A stretch of 64,000 nt of DNA from Flaviramulus sp. BrNp1-15 (GCF_022259695.1 NZ_CP092099.1:480471-544470); one strand, 5' to 3'; numbered from the stretch's first letter, positions 1 through 9,371 are shown. Made by a program: numbers and translations. Notes: generated from the sequence alone by a model not told the origin.

Positions 1-950
1 CAGTAGCTTTAATTGCTAAAACATTAGAAGAAAAAGGCGCTTTGGCTTATACTACTATTGTTGCGGCTAATGCATCAGATCCTGCACCAATGCAAGTTTA
101 TGCTCCTTTCGCAGGTGCTGCAATTGGTGAGTATTTTAGAGATACAGGTCGTCCAGCTTTAATTATCTATGACGATTTATCTAAACAAGCTGTTGCTTAC
201 CGTGAGGTGTCGTTATTATTACGTCGTCCACCAGGACGTGAGGCGTATCCAGGTGACGTTTTCTATCTTCACTCTAGATTATTAGAGCGTTCTGCAAAAG
301 TTATCAATGATGATGAGATCGCGAAAGATATGAATGACCTTCCAGATTCATTAAAACCTTTAGTAAAAGGTGGTGGTTCGTTAACAGCACTTCCAATTAT
401 TGAAACTCAAGCAGGTGACGTGTCGGCATATATTCCAACAAACGTAATTTCTATTACAGACGGGCAGATATTCTTAGATGGAGATTTATTTAACTCAGGT
501 GTACGTCCAGCAATCAATGTAGGTATTTCAGTATCTCGTGTTGGTGGTAACGCACAGATTAAATCTATGAAAAAAGTAGCAGGTACATTAAAATTAGATC
601 AAGCTCAGTTCCGTGAATTAGAAGCATTTGCTAAGTTCGGTTCAGATCTAGATGCGGTTACTTTAAATGTAATTGAAAAAGGAAAACGTAATGTTGAAAT
701 TTTAAAGCAGGCGCAAAACGATCCATTTAAAGTTGAAGATCAAATTGCTATTATTTATGCAGGATCTAAAAACTTGTTAAGAGACGTTCCTGTTGAAAAA
801 GTAAAAGAATTTGAAAGAGATTATTTAGAGTTCTTAAAAGCAAAACACGCAGGTGTATTAAGTACTTTAAAAGCAGGTAAATTAACTGATGAAGTTACAG
901 ATACATTAACAGCTGTAGCAAAAGATTTATCAGGAAAGTATAGAAACTAA
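1..950 (+). CDS. atpA: ATP synthase F1 subunit alpha (3' part)
   Basis: This is the C-terminal 316 residues of the alpha subunit of F1Fo ATP synthase, the non-catalytic nucleotide-binding subunit of the F1 head. The frame is open from base 3, so the gene begins outside the window and the Walker A loop is not visible. Diagnostic stretches are [39 protein letters not shown] and SVSRVGG, the last carrying the arginine finger. The stop is TAA at 948-950. In Bacteroidota atpA is normally followed directly by atpG; here about 400 bases holding a different gene separate the two. Identification is secure; only the truncation by the window edge limits it. Confidence 0.97.
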   Translation, partial: VALIAKTLEEKGALAYTTIVAANASDPAPMQVYAPFAGAAIGEYFRDTGRPALIIYDDLSKQAVAYREVSLLLRRPPGREAYPGDVFYLHSRLLERSAKVINDDEIAKDMNDLPDSLKPLVKGGGSLTALPIIETQAGDVSAYIPTNVISITDGQIFLDGDLFNSGVRPAINVGISVSRVGGNAQIKSMKKVAGTLKLDQAQFRELEAFAKFGSDLDAVTLNVIEKGKRNVEILKQAQNDPFKVEDQIAIIYAGSKNLLRDVPVEKVKEFERDYLEFLKAKHAGVLSTLKAGKLTDEVTDTLTAVAKDLSGKYRN

Positions 951-954
951 TTCT

Positions 955-989
955 GAATTAAGAATTCAGGATTAAGAATTATGAGTTAT
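955..989 (+). repeat. left heptad array (consensus GAATTAT)
   Basis: Five consecutive 7-base units: GAATTAA, GAATTCA, GGATTAA, GAATTAT, GAGTTAT. The array runs over the start codon of the next gene at 981. The same heptad in inverted orientation follows that gene at 1321-1348, so the pair looks like terminal inverted repeats made of short tandem units. Confidence 0.7.
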
Positions 990-1326
990 CAAAAAAGTGG
1001 CAACGCTATAGTAGACAAAAGTTTTTATTTTGCTTGTGATATTGTTACTTATGCTGAAGAACTCAAAGAAAAACGTTATTTTGAAATAGCAAATCAATTG
1101 CTGAAATCGGGCACTAGTATAGGTGCAAATGTGAGAGAATCACAAAGGGGTGTCAGCACAAAAGATTTTAAAAATAAATTAGGAATTGCTCTTAAAGAAG
1201 CTGACGAAACATCCTTTTGGTTGGAACGTTATAGAAGAAACTAATATTTTTGAAGTTCCTTTAAAATTAAGAGAAGATTGTGAAGTTTTGATAAAGCTTT
1301 TAGTTTCAATTATCAAAAATTCATAA
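981..1326 (+). pseudogene. four-helix-bundle protein (23S rRNA IVP family), frameshifted
   Basis: The open frame 981-1244 gives 87 residues typical of the small four-helix-bundle proteins related to those encoded in 23S rRNA intervening sequences; recognisable parts are LLKSGTSIGANVRESQRG and KLGIALKEADETSFW. These proteins usually have about 115-120 residues. After WLE the frame reads RYRRN and stops, but the +1 frame from 1234 continues with EETNIFEVPLKLREDCEVL and stops at 1324-1326, exactly the expected family C terminus. One extra base around 1227-1233 explains this. The gene sits between atpA and atpG and is bounded by inverted heptad arrays. It could be a pseudogene, a sequencing error or a truncated but functional protein. 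The function of stand-alone members is not established. Confidence 0.8.
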
Positions 1327-1348
1327 TTCATAATTCATAATTCATAAT
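1321..1348 (+). repeat. right heptad array (TCATAAT x4)
   Basis: Four perfect tandem copies of TCATAAT end 7 bases before the atpG start codon. Read on the minus strand the unit is a rotation of GAATTAT, the consensus of the array at 955-989, so the two arrays are inverted relative to each other and enclose the four-helix-bundle gene. Confidence 0.75.
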
Positions 1349-1355
1349 TTGAACT

Positions 1356-2216
1356 ATGGCAAACTTAAAAGAAATACGTAACAGAATATCATCAGTATCT
1401 TCAACGATGCAGATTACCAGTGCCATGAAAATGGTATCTGCTGCTAAGTTAAAGAAAGCTCAAGATGCTATTACAGCTATGAGACCTTATGCAGATAAGT
1501 TAACAGAGCTTTTACAAAGTTTAAGTGCTACTTTAGATGCTGACTCTGGAAGTAAATTTTCTGCGCAACGCGAAGTAAAAAAAGTTTTAATTGTTGCGAT
1601 TACATCTAATAGAGGTTTAGCAGGAGCTTTTAATTCGAATATCATTAAAGAAGTTAACAGATTGACTTCTGAAACTTATGCTAATCAAGAAGTATCTTAT
1701 TTGGCGGTTGGTAAAAAGGCAAATGATGCATTTAAAAAAACCAATAGAGTTGTAGCTAATAAAAGTGATGTTTATGATGATTTAACCTTTGATAATGTTG
1801 CTGAAATAGCTGAGTTATTAATGGATAAATTTGTAGCGGAAGAGTTTGATAAAATTGAAATTGTTTACAATAAATTTAAAAACGCAGCAACTCAAATAGT
1901 TCTAACGGAGCAGTTTTTACCAATAGTTCCTGTTGAAGGTGCTGCAAATGTAAACGCAGATTATATTTTTGAGCCATCTAAAGTTGAAATCGTTGAGCAA
2001 TTAATTCCTAAGTCTTTAAAAACACAATTATATAAAGGCATTAGAGATTCTTTTGCAAGCGAACACGGTGCACGTATGACAGCAATGCATAAAGCAACTG
2101 ATAACGCAACAGAACTTAGAGATCAGCTTAAATTAACATATAATAAAGCGCGTCAAGCAGCCATTACTAATGAAATATTAGAAATTGTTGGTGGTGCTGA
2201 AGCCTTGAATAATTAG
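1356..2216 (+). CDS. atpG: ATP synthase F1 subunit gamma
   Basis: The gamma subunit is the central rotor stalk of F1, coupling proton flow in Fo to catalysis in the alpha/beta head. The 286-residue product has the two family hallmarks: the N-terminal helix MANLKEIRNRISSVSSTMQI with ITSAMKMVSAAKLKKAQ, and the C-terminal helix ending TYNKARQAAITNEILEIVGG. Length matches the family. The ATG follows the right heptad array by 7 bases, so the array or sequence just before it would lie in the translation initiation region. A strong terminator follows at 2243, which marks the end of the atp operon. Confidence 0.97.
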   Translation: MANLKEIRNRISSVSSTMQITSAMKMVSAAKLKKAQDAITAMRPYADKLTELLQSLSATLDADSGSKFSAQREVKKVLIVAITSNRGLAGAFNSNIIKEVNRLTSETYANQEVSYLAVGKKANDAFKKTNRVVANKSDVYDDLTFDNVAEIAELLMDKFVAEEFDKIEIVYNKFKNAATQIVLTEQFLPIVPVEGAANVNADYIFEPSKVEIVEQLIPKSLKTQLYKGIRDSFASEHGARMTAMHKATDNATELRDQLKLTYNKARQAAITNEILEIVGGAEALNN

Positions 2217-2242
2217 AAAGTTAATAGAAAAGTTATAAAATT

Positions 2243-2271
2243 AAGCCTTACTTTTTAGTAAGGCTTTTTTA
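2243..2271 (+). terminator. intrinsic terminator after atpG
   Basis: A perfect 9-base stem, AAGCCTTAC (2243-2251) with GTAAGGCTT (2258-2266), closes a TTTTTA loop and is followed by a T run. It ends the atp operon. Confidence 0.9.
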
Positions 2272-2319
2272 TTGGCATCAATTTTGAAATTGTATATTTA
2301 TAATATTCAAATTGTTATC

Positions 2320-2829
2320 ATGAATTTACAAAAACGAATTTCAATTTTATTTTTAATGTTTATTTTAACAATGAGTTTTTCTCAATGTGTAAGCACTATG
2401 AAATTACAAGACAAAGCACCTTTAGAATTTGGAGATGCGCATTATCAAAATTGGGTAGCAGGTGTTAAAGGTGGTGGAGCAGGATTCAATTTATTTATTC
2501 CAATAAAGGCAAATATTAATAAAGTAGTTTTAGACAGTGTCTACTTTAAAAATAAAAAAACAAAACTAGAGTATGTAAATGACTCGCTTTTAGTTGGACG
2601 TTTTAAGACTGAAATGAATCAAAAAGAAGACATTATTATGAGTAATGAGCCATATGCAGAATATGGTAATAAAGCGCCTCAACTACCTGAAAAGATACCT
2701 TTTGAATTAAAAGAGGATGAATGTGTGATAAGCTATAAAGAAGGTGAAAACACAAAATATTACAAGTTATCTAATGTTTTTAAGAAGCAATCAGAATTTT
2801 ATCCAAGAGCACAGCCTAACAAGCCATAA
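2320..2829 (+). CDS. putative lipoprotein of unknown function
   Basis: A 169-residue protein I cannot assign to a named family. The ATG at 2320 is preferred over a TTG at 2272 because it starts a clean signal sequence: MNLQKRISILFLMFILTMSF followed by SQC. The cysteine at residue 23 could be lipidated, though the glutamine before it is unusual for a lipobox. The rest looks like a beta-rich periplasmic domain, with VAGVKGGGAGFNLFIPIKAN near residues 45-65. It stands alone, after the atp terminator and before the flippase gene. Similar small lipoproteins are common in Flavobacteriaceae. Confidence 0.8.
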   Translation: MNLQKRISILFLMFILTMSFSQCVSTMKLQDKAPLEFGDAHYQNWVAGVKGGGAGFNLFIPIKANINKVVLDSVYFKNKKTKLEYVNDSLLVGRFKTEMNQKEDIIMSNEPYAEYGNKAPQLPEKIPFELKEDECVISYKEGENTKYYKLSNVFKKQSEFYPRAQPNKP

Positions 2830-2888
2830 CTATTCTTTGTTTTACGTTAGCTAAAAACGTATTTTTAGCAGAACAAAAACTCCATGCC

Positions 2889-4349
2889 TTGGGCGGACTC
2901 AAAATTTTATTTAAGCAAACTTTTATCTATGGCTTAGCAACGGTATTACCAAGAATGCTGAGCTTTTTATTAGTGCCGCTTTATACCACAAAAGGTGTTC
3001 TATCTTCAGTATCTGAATATGGAAAAGTGTCTGTTATTTTTTCGTATTTCGTACTATTTAATGTTGTTTTGGCATATGGTATGGAAACTGCTTTTTTTAG
3101 GTTTTTTAATAAAGAAGATGATAAACAAAGTGTTACAGGCACATCGGCAATTTCATTAATTGTTTCTTCAATTGCATTTTTCGTATTAGCGTTAATATTT
3201 CAAAATCAAGTAGCGAGTTATATTGATATTGATGTAAAATATATCAATTTAGTTATTTGGATATTGCTACTAGATGCCTTGGTTATTATTCCTTTTGCGT
3301 GGTTAAGAGCCACACAAAAACCAATGCGTTACGCTGTAATTAAAATACTCAATGTAGTTATCAATTTGGGGTTAAATCTCTTTTTCTTATTAGCGTTAAA
3401 AGACTTAGCTACAAGCAGCACTTTTTTTGAAAGTCTTTATAAACCAAATTTTGAAATCAGTTATATTTTCATAGCAAACCTTATAGCAAGTGCGGTGACT
3501 TTAGTTTTAATGTTTCCGTTTTACACAAAAATCAAATATGTATTTGACTCTGCATTATGGAAAACAATGCTTCGTTATGCTTTGCCAGTGCTAATTGCGG
3601 GTATAGCGTTTTCAATAAACGAAACATTTGATAGAATTTTACTAAAGGAATTATTGCCTCCTAATATAGCAGAAACTGATATTGGTATGTATTCAGCTTG
3701 TTATAAAATAGCGTTGTTTATGACACTGTTTGCGACTGCTTATAGATTGGGCATAGAACCTTTCTTTTTCAGTCATGCTAAAAGTGAAAATCCTCAAAAA
3801 AATTATGCAAAAATATTAGAATTTTTTGTGGCTTTCGGTTCTGTTATTTTACTTACAGTAGTCGTTTTTGCAGATATATTAAAATTAGTAATTGTAAGAG
3901 ATGAAGCTTATTGGGAAGCTATGTGGGTGGTGCCTATAATACTGTTAGCAAATTTTTGTTTAGGTATTTATCACAACCTTTCTGTATGGTATAAAATTAC
4001 AGATAGAACTAAATTTGGAGCATATATCTCAATTATTGGCGCGATTGTAACTTTGGCTATTAACATCTTCTTTATAAAAGAATACAGTTATAAAGCTTCA
4101 GCAATAGCAACTTTATGTGCATATTCAATTATGATGTTTTTATCATATTATTTCGGAAAAAAATATTACCCAATTCCCTATAATCTTAAAAAAATAGCAT
4201 TGTATTTAATACTTTCAATTGTTTTTTCTGTTATATCATTTTATCAATTTAGAGGAAATTATATCATTGGAATAACGATGTTAATTGTATTTTTGGGAAT
4301 CATTTATTTTTCAGAAAAGAACGAAATAAAACAATTGTTAAAACGATAA
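2889..4349 (+). CDS. polysaccharide flippase (MATE/MVF-like, Wzx type)
   Basis: A 486-residue membrane protein with about 12-14 hydrophobic segments, opening with IFGLAT-like sequence ([19 protein letters not shown]) that is characteristic of lipopolysaccharide and polysaccharide exporters of the oligosaccharidyl-lipid flippase superfamily. It would move a lipid-linked sugar across the inner membrane. The start is TTG at 2889: the only nearby ATG (2884) is in another frame, and the frame is open further upstream. It ends 1 base before dut, so the two are probably cotranscribed, followed by a sugar-nucleotide enzyme that fits an envelope-sugar role. Confidence 0.85.
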   Translation: MGGLKILFKQTFIYGLATVLPRMLSFLLVPLYTTKGVLSSVSEYGKVSVIFSYFVLFNVVLAYGMETAFFRFFNKEDDKQSVTGTSAISLIVSSIAFFVLALIFQNQVASYIDIDVKYINLVIWILLLDALVIIPFAWLRATQKPMRYAVIKILNVVINLGLNLFFLLALKDLATSSTFFESLYKPNFEISYIFIANLIASAVTLVLMFPFYTKIKYVFDSALWKTMLRYALPVLIAGIAFSINETFDRILLKELLPPNIAETDIGMYSACYKIALFMTLFATAYRLGIEPFFFSHAKSENPQKNYAKILEFFVAFGSVILLTVVVFADILKLVIVRDEAYWEAMWVVPIILLANFCLGIYHNLSVWYKITDRTKFGAYISIIGAIVTLAINIFFIKEYSYKASAIATLCAYSIMMFLSYYFGKKYYPIPYNLKKIALYLILSIVFSVISFYQFRGNYIIGITMLIVFLGIIYFSEKNEIKQLLKR

Positions 4350-4350
4350 C

Positions 4351-4785
4351 ATGCAAATTAAAATAGTAAATAAATCCAATCACCCTTTACCTCATTACGA
4401 AACTATAGCATCTGCTGGTATGGACTTACGAGCTAAGATCAATGAATCTATAATTTTAAAACCTTTAGAAAGAACTATTGTAAAAACAGGTTTGTTTATA
4501 GAATTGCCAATAGGTTTTGAAGCTCAAGTTCGCCCAAGAAGCGGATTAGCTGCTAAAAAAGGAATTACGGTTTTAAATGCTCCCGGAACTGTTGATGCCG
4601 ATTATAGAGGAGAAATAGGTGTGATTCTTGTAAATCTTTCAAATGAAGATTTCACAATTGAAAATGGCGAACGTATAGCTCAATTAGTAATTGCAAAACA
4701 TGAACGCGCCGAGTGGAATGCGGTGGAAACATTATCTGAAACATCACGTGGTGAAGGCGGATTTGGGAGTACTGGAGTAAAATAA
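4351..4785 (+). CDS. dut: dUTP diphosphatase
   Basis: Hydrolyses dUTP to dUMP and pyrophosphate, keeping uracil out of DNA and supplying dUMP for thymidylate synthesis. All five trimeric dUTPase motifs are visible in 144 residues: AGMDLRA (about 23-29), [11 protein letters not shown] (61-71), [13 protein letters not shown] (79-91), [10 protein letters not shown] (108-117) and [10 protein letters not shown] (133-142). The length is the family norm. It begins 1 base after the flippase stop and is followed 13 bases later by the nucleotidyltransferase, a tight cluster on one strand. Confidence 0.97.
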   Translation: MQIKIVNKSNHPLPHYETIASAGMDLRAKINESIILKPLERTIVKTGLFIELPIGFEAQVRPRSGLAAKKGITVLNAPGTVDADYRGEIGVILVNLSNEDFTIENGERIAQLVIAKHERAEWNAVETLSETSRGEGGFGSTGVK

Positions 4786-4798
4786 AAAATAAATTTAA

Positions 4799-5818
4799 AT
4801 GAAAATAATAGTACCAATGGCAGGACGTGGTTCACGTCTACGCCCGCATAGTTTAACTGTACCAAAACCATTAATTCCTGTTGCAGGTCAACCAATTGTT
4901 CATAGACTTGTAAAAGATATAGCTAAAGTATTAAAGCAGCCAATCGAAGAAATTGCATTTGTTTTAGGAGATCCTGCATGGTTTGGTGACGATGTGGTAT
5001 CTAGTTTAGAAGACTTAGCTAAAGGTTTAGGTGCTAAAGCATCGATTTATCGTCAAGATAAACCTCTTGGTACTGGACATGCTATTATGTGTGCAGAACC
5101 ATCATTATCGGGTCCTGCTGTAATTGCTTATGCAGATACTTTAATTCGTGCAGAGTTTGATTTAGACCCAGAAGCAGATAGTGTTATTTGGACAAAGCAA
5201 GTAGAAAACCCTGAGGCTTATGGAGTTGTTAAACTTAATGAAAAACAGGAAATTATTGAACTGGTTGAAAAACCAGAAACTTTTGTTAGTGACCAAGCTG
5301 TAATTGGGATTTATTACTTTAAAGATGTTGCAGTTTTAAAGGAAAAACTACAAGAAATTCTTGATGAAAACGTTATGAATGGTGGCGAATATCAAATTAA
5401 CGATGGTATAAAACGTATGATGGCAGATGGTAAAGTTTTTAAAACAGGAACTGTTGACGAATGGATGGACTGCGGGAACAAAGCTATAACCATAGAAACT
5501 AACCAGCGTATGCTTGGGTTTTTAAAAGCAGATGCAGAAGAACAATTAGTAGCTGCATCGGCAAAATTAGAGAATTCAAAAATTATTGAACCTTGTTTTA
5601 TTGGTGAAAATGTGGTGCTTAAAAATACAACCATAGGACCTTTCGTTTCAGTTGGTAATAGTTGTGTTATTGAAAATTCAAACGTTAAAAATAGTTTAAT
5701 TCAAACGCATACCACTATAAAAAATGCTAATTTAGATAATGCCATGATAGGTAATCATGTTAAATACAATGGCGATTTTACAAGCATAAGCATTGGAGAT
5801 TATTCTGTTTTAGAATAA
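4799..5818 (+). CDS. sugar-1-phosphate nucleotidyltransferase with beta-helix tail
   Basis: Activates a sugar 1-phosphate with an NTP to give a nucleotide sugar for envelope polysaccharide synthesis. The N-terminal Rossmann-like domain begins with the signature MAGRGSRLRPHSLTVPKPL, and the acidic metal site is likely at AYADT (about residue 112). The C-terminal ~90 residues show the hexapeptide periodicity of a left-handed beta-helix (IEPCFIGENVVLKNTTIGPF). The 339-residue architecture matches glucose-1-phosphate thymidylyltransferase and mannose-1-phosphate guanylyltransferase relatives; the sugar and base cannot be told from the sequence. Its neighbours are a flippase and cell-wall genes. 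Confidence 0.9.
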   Translation: MKIIVPMAGRGSRLRPHSLTVPKPLIPVAGQPIVHRLVKDIAKVLKQPIEEIAFVLGDPAWFGDDVVSSLEDLAKGLGAKASIYRQDKPLGTGHAIMCAEPSLSGPAVIAYADTLIRAEFDLDPEADSVIWTKQVENPEAYGVVKLNEKQEIIELVEKPETFVSDQAVIGIYYFKDVAVLKEKLQEILDENVMNGGEYQINDGIKRMMADGKVFKTGTVDEWMDCGNKAITIETNQRMLGFLKADAEEQLVAASAKLENSKIIEPCFIGENVVLKNTTIGPFVSVGNSCVIENSNVKNSLIQTHTTIKNANLDNAMIGNHVKYNGDFTSISIGDYSVLE

Positions 5819-5819
5819 C

Positions 5820-5845
5820 ATTCCTGCGAAAGCAGAAATCTCATT
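5820..5845 (+). repeat. dispersed hairpin with ATCTCAT tail
   Basis: A stem (TTCCTGC / GCAGAAA with one mismatch) closed by a GAAA loop and followed by ATCTCATT. The same layout recurs at 9284 and 13079. It lies in the gap between the nucleotidyltransferase and TPR genes. Confidence 0.55.
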
Positions 5846-5911
5846 AATTTAAGTTTGGAATACCATTTGAAATAATAAGTCATAAAGAGCTTGTCGAAGC
5901 AGATAGGTAAA

Positions 5912-7270
5912 ATGAAAAAACAAATCTACATTCTTTTCCTTTTCTTCGGAATATTAATTCCGCTGACTAACTATGCGCAAGTAGATTTTAATGTGAAACC
6001 TAATGACGATTTAGGTGATAATGAGGATGAGTTTCAAGAACTTTTTTATGAAGCTTTAAAACAAAAAGGTATTGAAAATTATGACAGATCTATTGAAGCT
6101 CTTTTAAAATGCCTTGATATAAATAATGATGTACCTGTCTTATATTTTGAATTAGGTAAAAATTATAATAAGCTTAAAAATTTTGGTGCTGCTGAAGATG
6201 CGCTAAAAAAAGCAGTAAGTAAAGAGCCCGATAACGAATGGTTTTTAGATGAATTATATGGTTTCTATGTATCGCAAAACGAACATGATAAAGCTATAAA
6301 AACAATTAAACAGCTTGTTAAATATCATCCAGATTATAAAGAAGATTTAGCTTCGCTTTATGTTAGAGTTGAAAAATACGATGATGCTTTAGAAATTTTA
6401 GATGAACTAGATAATGAATTTGGTGTTTCGATATCTCGTGATATTCTTCGAAATAGAATTTATAAAGTTACCGGTCGTAAAAAAGATCAAATTAAAAATT
6501 TAGAAGAACGAGTTGAGAATAATCCAGATAAAGAGTCGAATTATTTAGCATTAATTTTCCGCTACAGCGAAAACAACGAAAAAGAAAAAGCTTTTGAAAC
6601 TGCAAAAGAACTTCTTAAAATAAACCCTAATTCGCAATTGGTACATTTGGCATTATATAAGTTTTATTTAGATGATAATGATGCTGAAAAGGCTATTGAG
6701 TCTATGAAAATTGTGGTTAAAAGCACAGAAATAAAACCCGAAGCAAAGCTTAAAGTGTTAACTGATTTCGTTCAGTTTGTTAGTGAAAACCCACAATACG
6801 AAACAGATTTGGTAGAAGCTACAGCTATGGTTAGCGACACTAACAATAGCAAAACACTTATTGAATTAGGGCAATATCATTTAGCAAAAAATAACAAAGC
6901 AAAAGCATTAGAATATTTTGAAACGGCTTTACAATTAGAGCCTAATAATTTTAATGTATTAAGAAATGTTATGCTATTGTATTTAGATTTGCAGAAGTAT
7001 GATGATGCCGAAAAAATGAGTAGCGAAGCGGTTGAAAACTATCCAGCACAACCATTATTTTATTTAATACATGGTGTAGCATTAAATGCAATAAACCAGC
7101 CTAAAAAGGCTATTGAGTCTTTAGAAATTGGATTAGATTATATTATAGACGATACTAAAATGGAAGCCGATTTCTATAACCAATTAAGTAAAGCCTACAC
7201 GCAATTAAACAATACTGTTAAAGCAAAAGCGTTTACAGATAAAGCAAAACAACTAGAAAATTCTAATTAA
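5912..7270 (+). CDS. exported tetratricopeptide-repeat protein
   Basis: A 452-residue protein with an N-terminal signal peptide (MKKQIYILFLFFGILIPLTN then YAQ) and about ten degenerate TPR helical pairs, for example AEDALKKAVSKEPDN and KALEYFETALQLEPNN. TPR arrays are protein-binding scaffolds; this one would act in the periplasm. The ATG at 5912 is chosen over a TTG at 5891 because it places the signal peptide at the N terminus. Its stop overlaps the next start (TAATG at 7268), and the DUF4292 and EnvC-like genes follow with the same overlap, indicating translational coupling and a shared role in envelope or division biology. Confidence 0.9.
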   Translation: MKKQIYILFLFFGILIPLTNYAQVDFNVKPNDDLGDNEDEFQELFYEALKQKGIENYDRSIEALLKCLDINNDVPVLYFELGKNYNKLKNFGAAEDALKKAVSKEPDNEWFLDELYGFYVSQNEHDKAIKTIKQLVKYHPDYKEDLASLYVRVEKYDDALEILDELDNEFGVSISRDILRNRIYKVTGRKKDQIKNLEERVENNPDKESNYLALIFRYSENNEKEKAFETAKELLKINPNSQLVHLALYKFYLDDNDAEKAIESMKIVVKSTEIKPEAKLKVLTDFVQFVSENPQYETDLVEATAMVSDTNNSKTLIELGQYHLAKNNKAKALEYFETALQLEPNNFNVLRNVMLLYLDLQKYDDAEKMSSEAVENYPAQPLFYLIHGVALNAINQPKKAIESLEIGLDYIIDDTKMEADFYNQLSKAYTQLNNTVKAKAFTDKAKQLENSN

Positions 7271-8037
7271 TGAATAAACGTTCCCTTATCATTTTAACCT
7301 TATTTATGGTTTTTGCATTTGGTTGTAAATCTGCAAAAACAATTAGCAACGGAGAAGCCAATTATAAGTTGTCTACTAAGCAATTAATAAAAGAAAACAC
7401 AAAACAAAATCCTAATTTTAATACGCTTCAGTCAAGGCTTAAAATAACACTTATCCAAAATGGAAAAACACAAGCACACACCGTAAATTTTAGAGCAAAA
7501 AAGGATGAGTTTTTGTGGATAAATGCTACGTTTTCGGTTATAAGAGCTTTGGTTACACCAGAAAGAGTTAGTTTTTATAATAAGTTAGACAACACCTATT
7601 TTGATGGCGATTACAAATATTTAAGTAATTTATTAGGAACAGAATTAGATTTTCAAAAGGTTCAAAATTTATTACTTGGAGAGGCCATTTTTAATTTAAA
7701 AAATGGCGATTATAAAACTTCTGTTAATGAAGGTTCTTACGTTCTTCAACCAAAAAATCAACGCGAATTATTTGAAATATTCTTCTTGTTAGACCCAACT
7801 CATTTTAAAGTAAAATCACAACAAATTAGTCAGCCAAAAGAGTTTAGACATTTACAGATTGATTATGTTTCGCATCAAGAAGTTGAAAAACAGATTTTAC
7901 CCGAAAATATTAAGGTAATAGCTGTAGAGGCTAATGAAGAAATTATTCTAAATTTAGAATTAAAAAATGTATCCTTAAACGAAGATTTAAGATTTCCGTT
8001 TAAAATACCTTCTGGTTTTAAAGAGATAAAGCTTTAA
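7270..8037 (+). CDS. DUF4292 lipoprotein
   Basis: A 255-residue lipoprotein: MNKRSLIILTLFMVFAFGC gives a good lipobox (AFGC) with the acylated cysteine at residue 19. The rest matches the DUF4292 family of Bacteroidota, a beta-rich LolA/LolB-like fold with FRAKKDEFLWINATFSVIRA near residues 75-95. A LolB-like role in lipid or lipoprotein handling at the outer membrane is an inference from fold resemblance only. Start and stop overlap both neighbours by one base (TAATG), so TPR, DUF4292 and EnvC-like proteins are very likely made together. Confidence 0.88.
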   Translation: MNKRSLIILTLFMVFAFGCKSAKTISNGEANYKLSTKQLIKENTKQNPNFNTLQSRLKITLIQNGKTQAHTVNFRAKKDEFLWINATFSVIRALVTPERVSFYNKLDNTYFDGDYKYLSNLLGTELDFQKVQNLLLGEAIFNLKNGDYKTSVNEGSYVLQPKNQRELFEIFFLLDPTHFKVKSQQISQPKEFRHLQIDYVSHQEVEKQILPENIKVIAVEANEEIILNLELKNVSLNEDLRFPFKIPSGFKEIKL

Positions 8038-9272
8038 TGATAATTAAACTACGTACATATAAAGCATTATTGTTGCTATGTTTTTTGTTATGTGGCACAT
8101 TAAGTTTTTCTCAGAATAATAAGCAAAAAGAGCTTGAAACACGCCGTCAGGAATTACGAAGAGAAATTCAAAAAATTAATGAGTTGCGTGCAGAAAATAA
8201 GTCTAAAGAAAAATCGCAACTATCACTTATTGAAGATTTTAACTATAAAATAAGTGTACTGTCTAATTTAATTAAAGTCACTAACCAGCAAGCTAATTTA
8301 TTAACTCGAGAAATTAATTCAAACCAAAATAAAATCACCAATCTAAGAGATGAGTTAACGGCGTTAAAAGAAGATTATGCTACCATGATTGTTAAGTCTT
8401 ATAAAAGCAAAAACCAACAGAGTAGAATTATGTTTTTGCTGTCTTCTAACAATTTTAAACAGGCTTATAAAAGGTTGCAGTATATAAAGCAATACTCAGA
8501 CCATCAAAAGAAGCAAGGTGAAACTATAAAGGCAAAAACCCTAGAGTTACAGGAAATAAATAAGAATTTATTAAAGCAACAAGAAAACAAGAAAAAGCTA
8601 ATTACAGAAAATAGAGTGGTACAAAAATCATTAGAATCAGAGCGTAAAGAGCACGAGACTCTAATGAAATCTATAAGAAAAAATTTATCAATGTATGCTT
8701 CTCAAATAAAACAAAAACAGCGAGAAGCCGATAGAATTGATAGAGAAATAGATAAGATTATTAAAGCAGCTATTGCGGCATCGAATAAAAAACCTGGAGT
8801 TACTAAAACTACAAATTCAACAAATTTTGCATTAACTCCAGAAGAAAAGGTTTTAGCATCTAATTTTATATCTAACAAAGGCAAACTGCCTTGGCCAGTA
8901 GAAAAAGGTTATGTTAAGTTAGGTTATGGCACACAACGTCACCCTATTGATAAATCATTAACTATAAAAAGTAATGGCGTTCGTATTGCTACAGAAAAAG
9001 ACGCTAAAGTAATGGCTATTTTTGATGGTGAAGTAAGTGAAGTTCTTAAAATGAGAAACGTAAACCCTATAGTGATGATTCGTCATGGAAATTATTTAAC
9101 GGTTTACAGAAACTTATCTCATGTTTACGTTAAAAAAGGAGATAAAGTAAAAACAAAACAAGTAATAGGAGAAGTGTTTACTAACCCTTCAAATGGAGAA
9201 ACGATTTTAAGATTCACCTTATCTAAAGGAACAAGCACCGAGAATCCAGCAAACTGGATTTATAAAATGTGA
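8037..9272 (+). CDS. EnvC-like murein hydrolase activator (degenerate M23 domain)
   Basis: A 411-residue exported protein: signal peptide (about residues 1-25, ending FSQ), a long coiled coil rich in Glu, Lys and Gln (about 28-240), and a C-terminal LytM/M23 domain (about 280-411, from LPWPVEKGYVKLGYG). The M23 zinc ligands are not intact: the usual H-x(3)-D pair is only partly present (HPID, but no matching H.GID) and the closing HxH motif reads LRFTLSKG. EnvC in E. coli is likewise inactive and works by switching on amidases at the septum, so an activator role is more likely than direct peptidoglycan cleavage. It is the last gene of the coupled trio. Confidence 0.88.
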   Translation: MIIKLRTYKALLLLCFLLCGTLSFSQNNKQKELETRRQELRREIQKINELRAENKSKEKSQLSLIEDFNYKISVLSNLIKVTNQQANLLTREINSNQNKITNLRDELTALKEDYATMIVKSYKSKNQQSRIMFLLSSNNFKQAYKRLQYIKQYSDHQKKQGETIKAKTLELQEINKNLLKQQENKKKLITENRVVQKSLESERKEHETLMKSIRKNLSMYASQIKQKQREADRIDREIDKIIKAAIAASNKKPGVTKTTNSTNFALTPEEKVLASNFISNKGKLPWPVEKGYVKLGYGTQRHPIDKSLTIKSNGVRIATEKDAKVMAIFDGEVSEVLKMRNVNPIVMIRHGNYLTVYRNLSHVYVKKGDKVKTKQVIGEVFTNPSNGETILRFTLSKGTSTENPANWIYKM

Positions 9273-9283
9273 TGTAAAGCATC

Positions 9284-9310
9284 ATCCTGAACTTGGTTCA
9301 GGATCTCATA
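9284..9310 (+). repeat. dispersed hairpin with ATCTCAT tail
   Basis: Perfect 9-base stem ATCCTGAAC / GTTCAGGAT around a TTG loop, followed by CTCATAAA. It sits between two convergent genes, just before a second dispersed element. The stem has no T run, so it is a poor intrinsic terminator although it may protect the 3' end of the EnvC-like mRNA. Confidence 0.6.
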
Positions 9311-9321
9311 AATTTTAAAAA

Positions 9322-9362
9322 GATTGTAACGAAAAGCCCATCCTTTAGGTAACGCTCAAATA
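9322..9362 (-). repeat. dispersed GGCGTTACC...GGGCTTT element, short copy
   Basis: Read on the minus strand this gives GAGCGTTACC, a short spacer, then GGGCTTTTCGTT. The same order of conserved blocks appears at 52813-52850 on the plus strand (GGGCGTTACC ... GGGCTTTCCATT). Only the first half of the longer copy is present here. Confidence 0.6.
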
Positions 9363-9371
9363 ATAAAGTTA

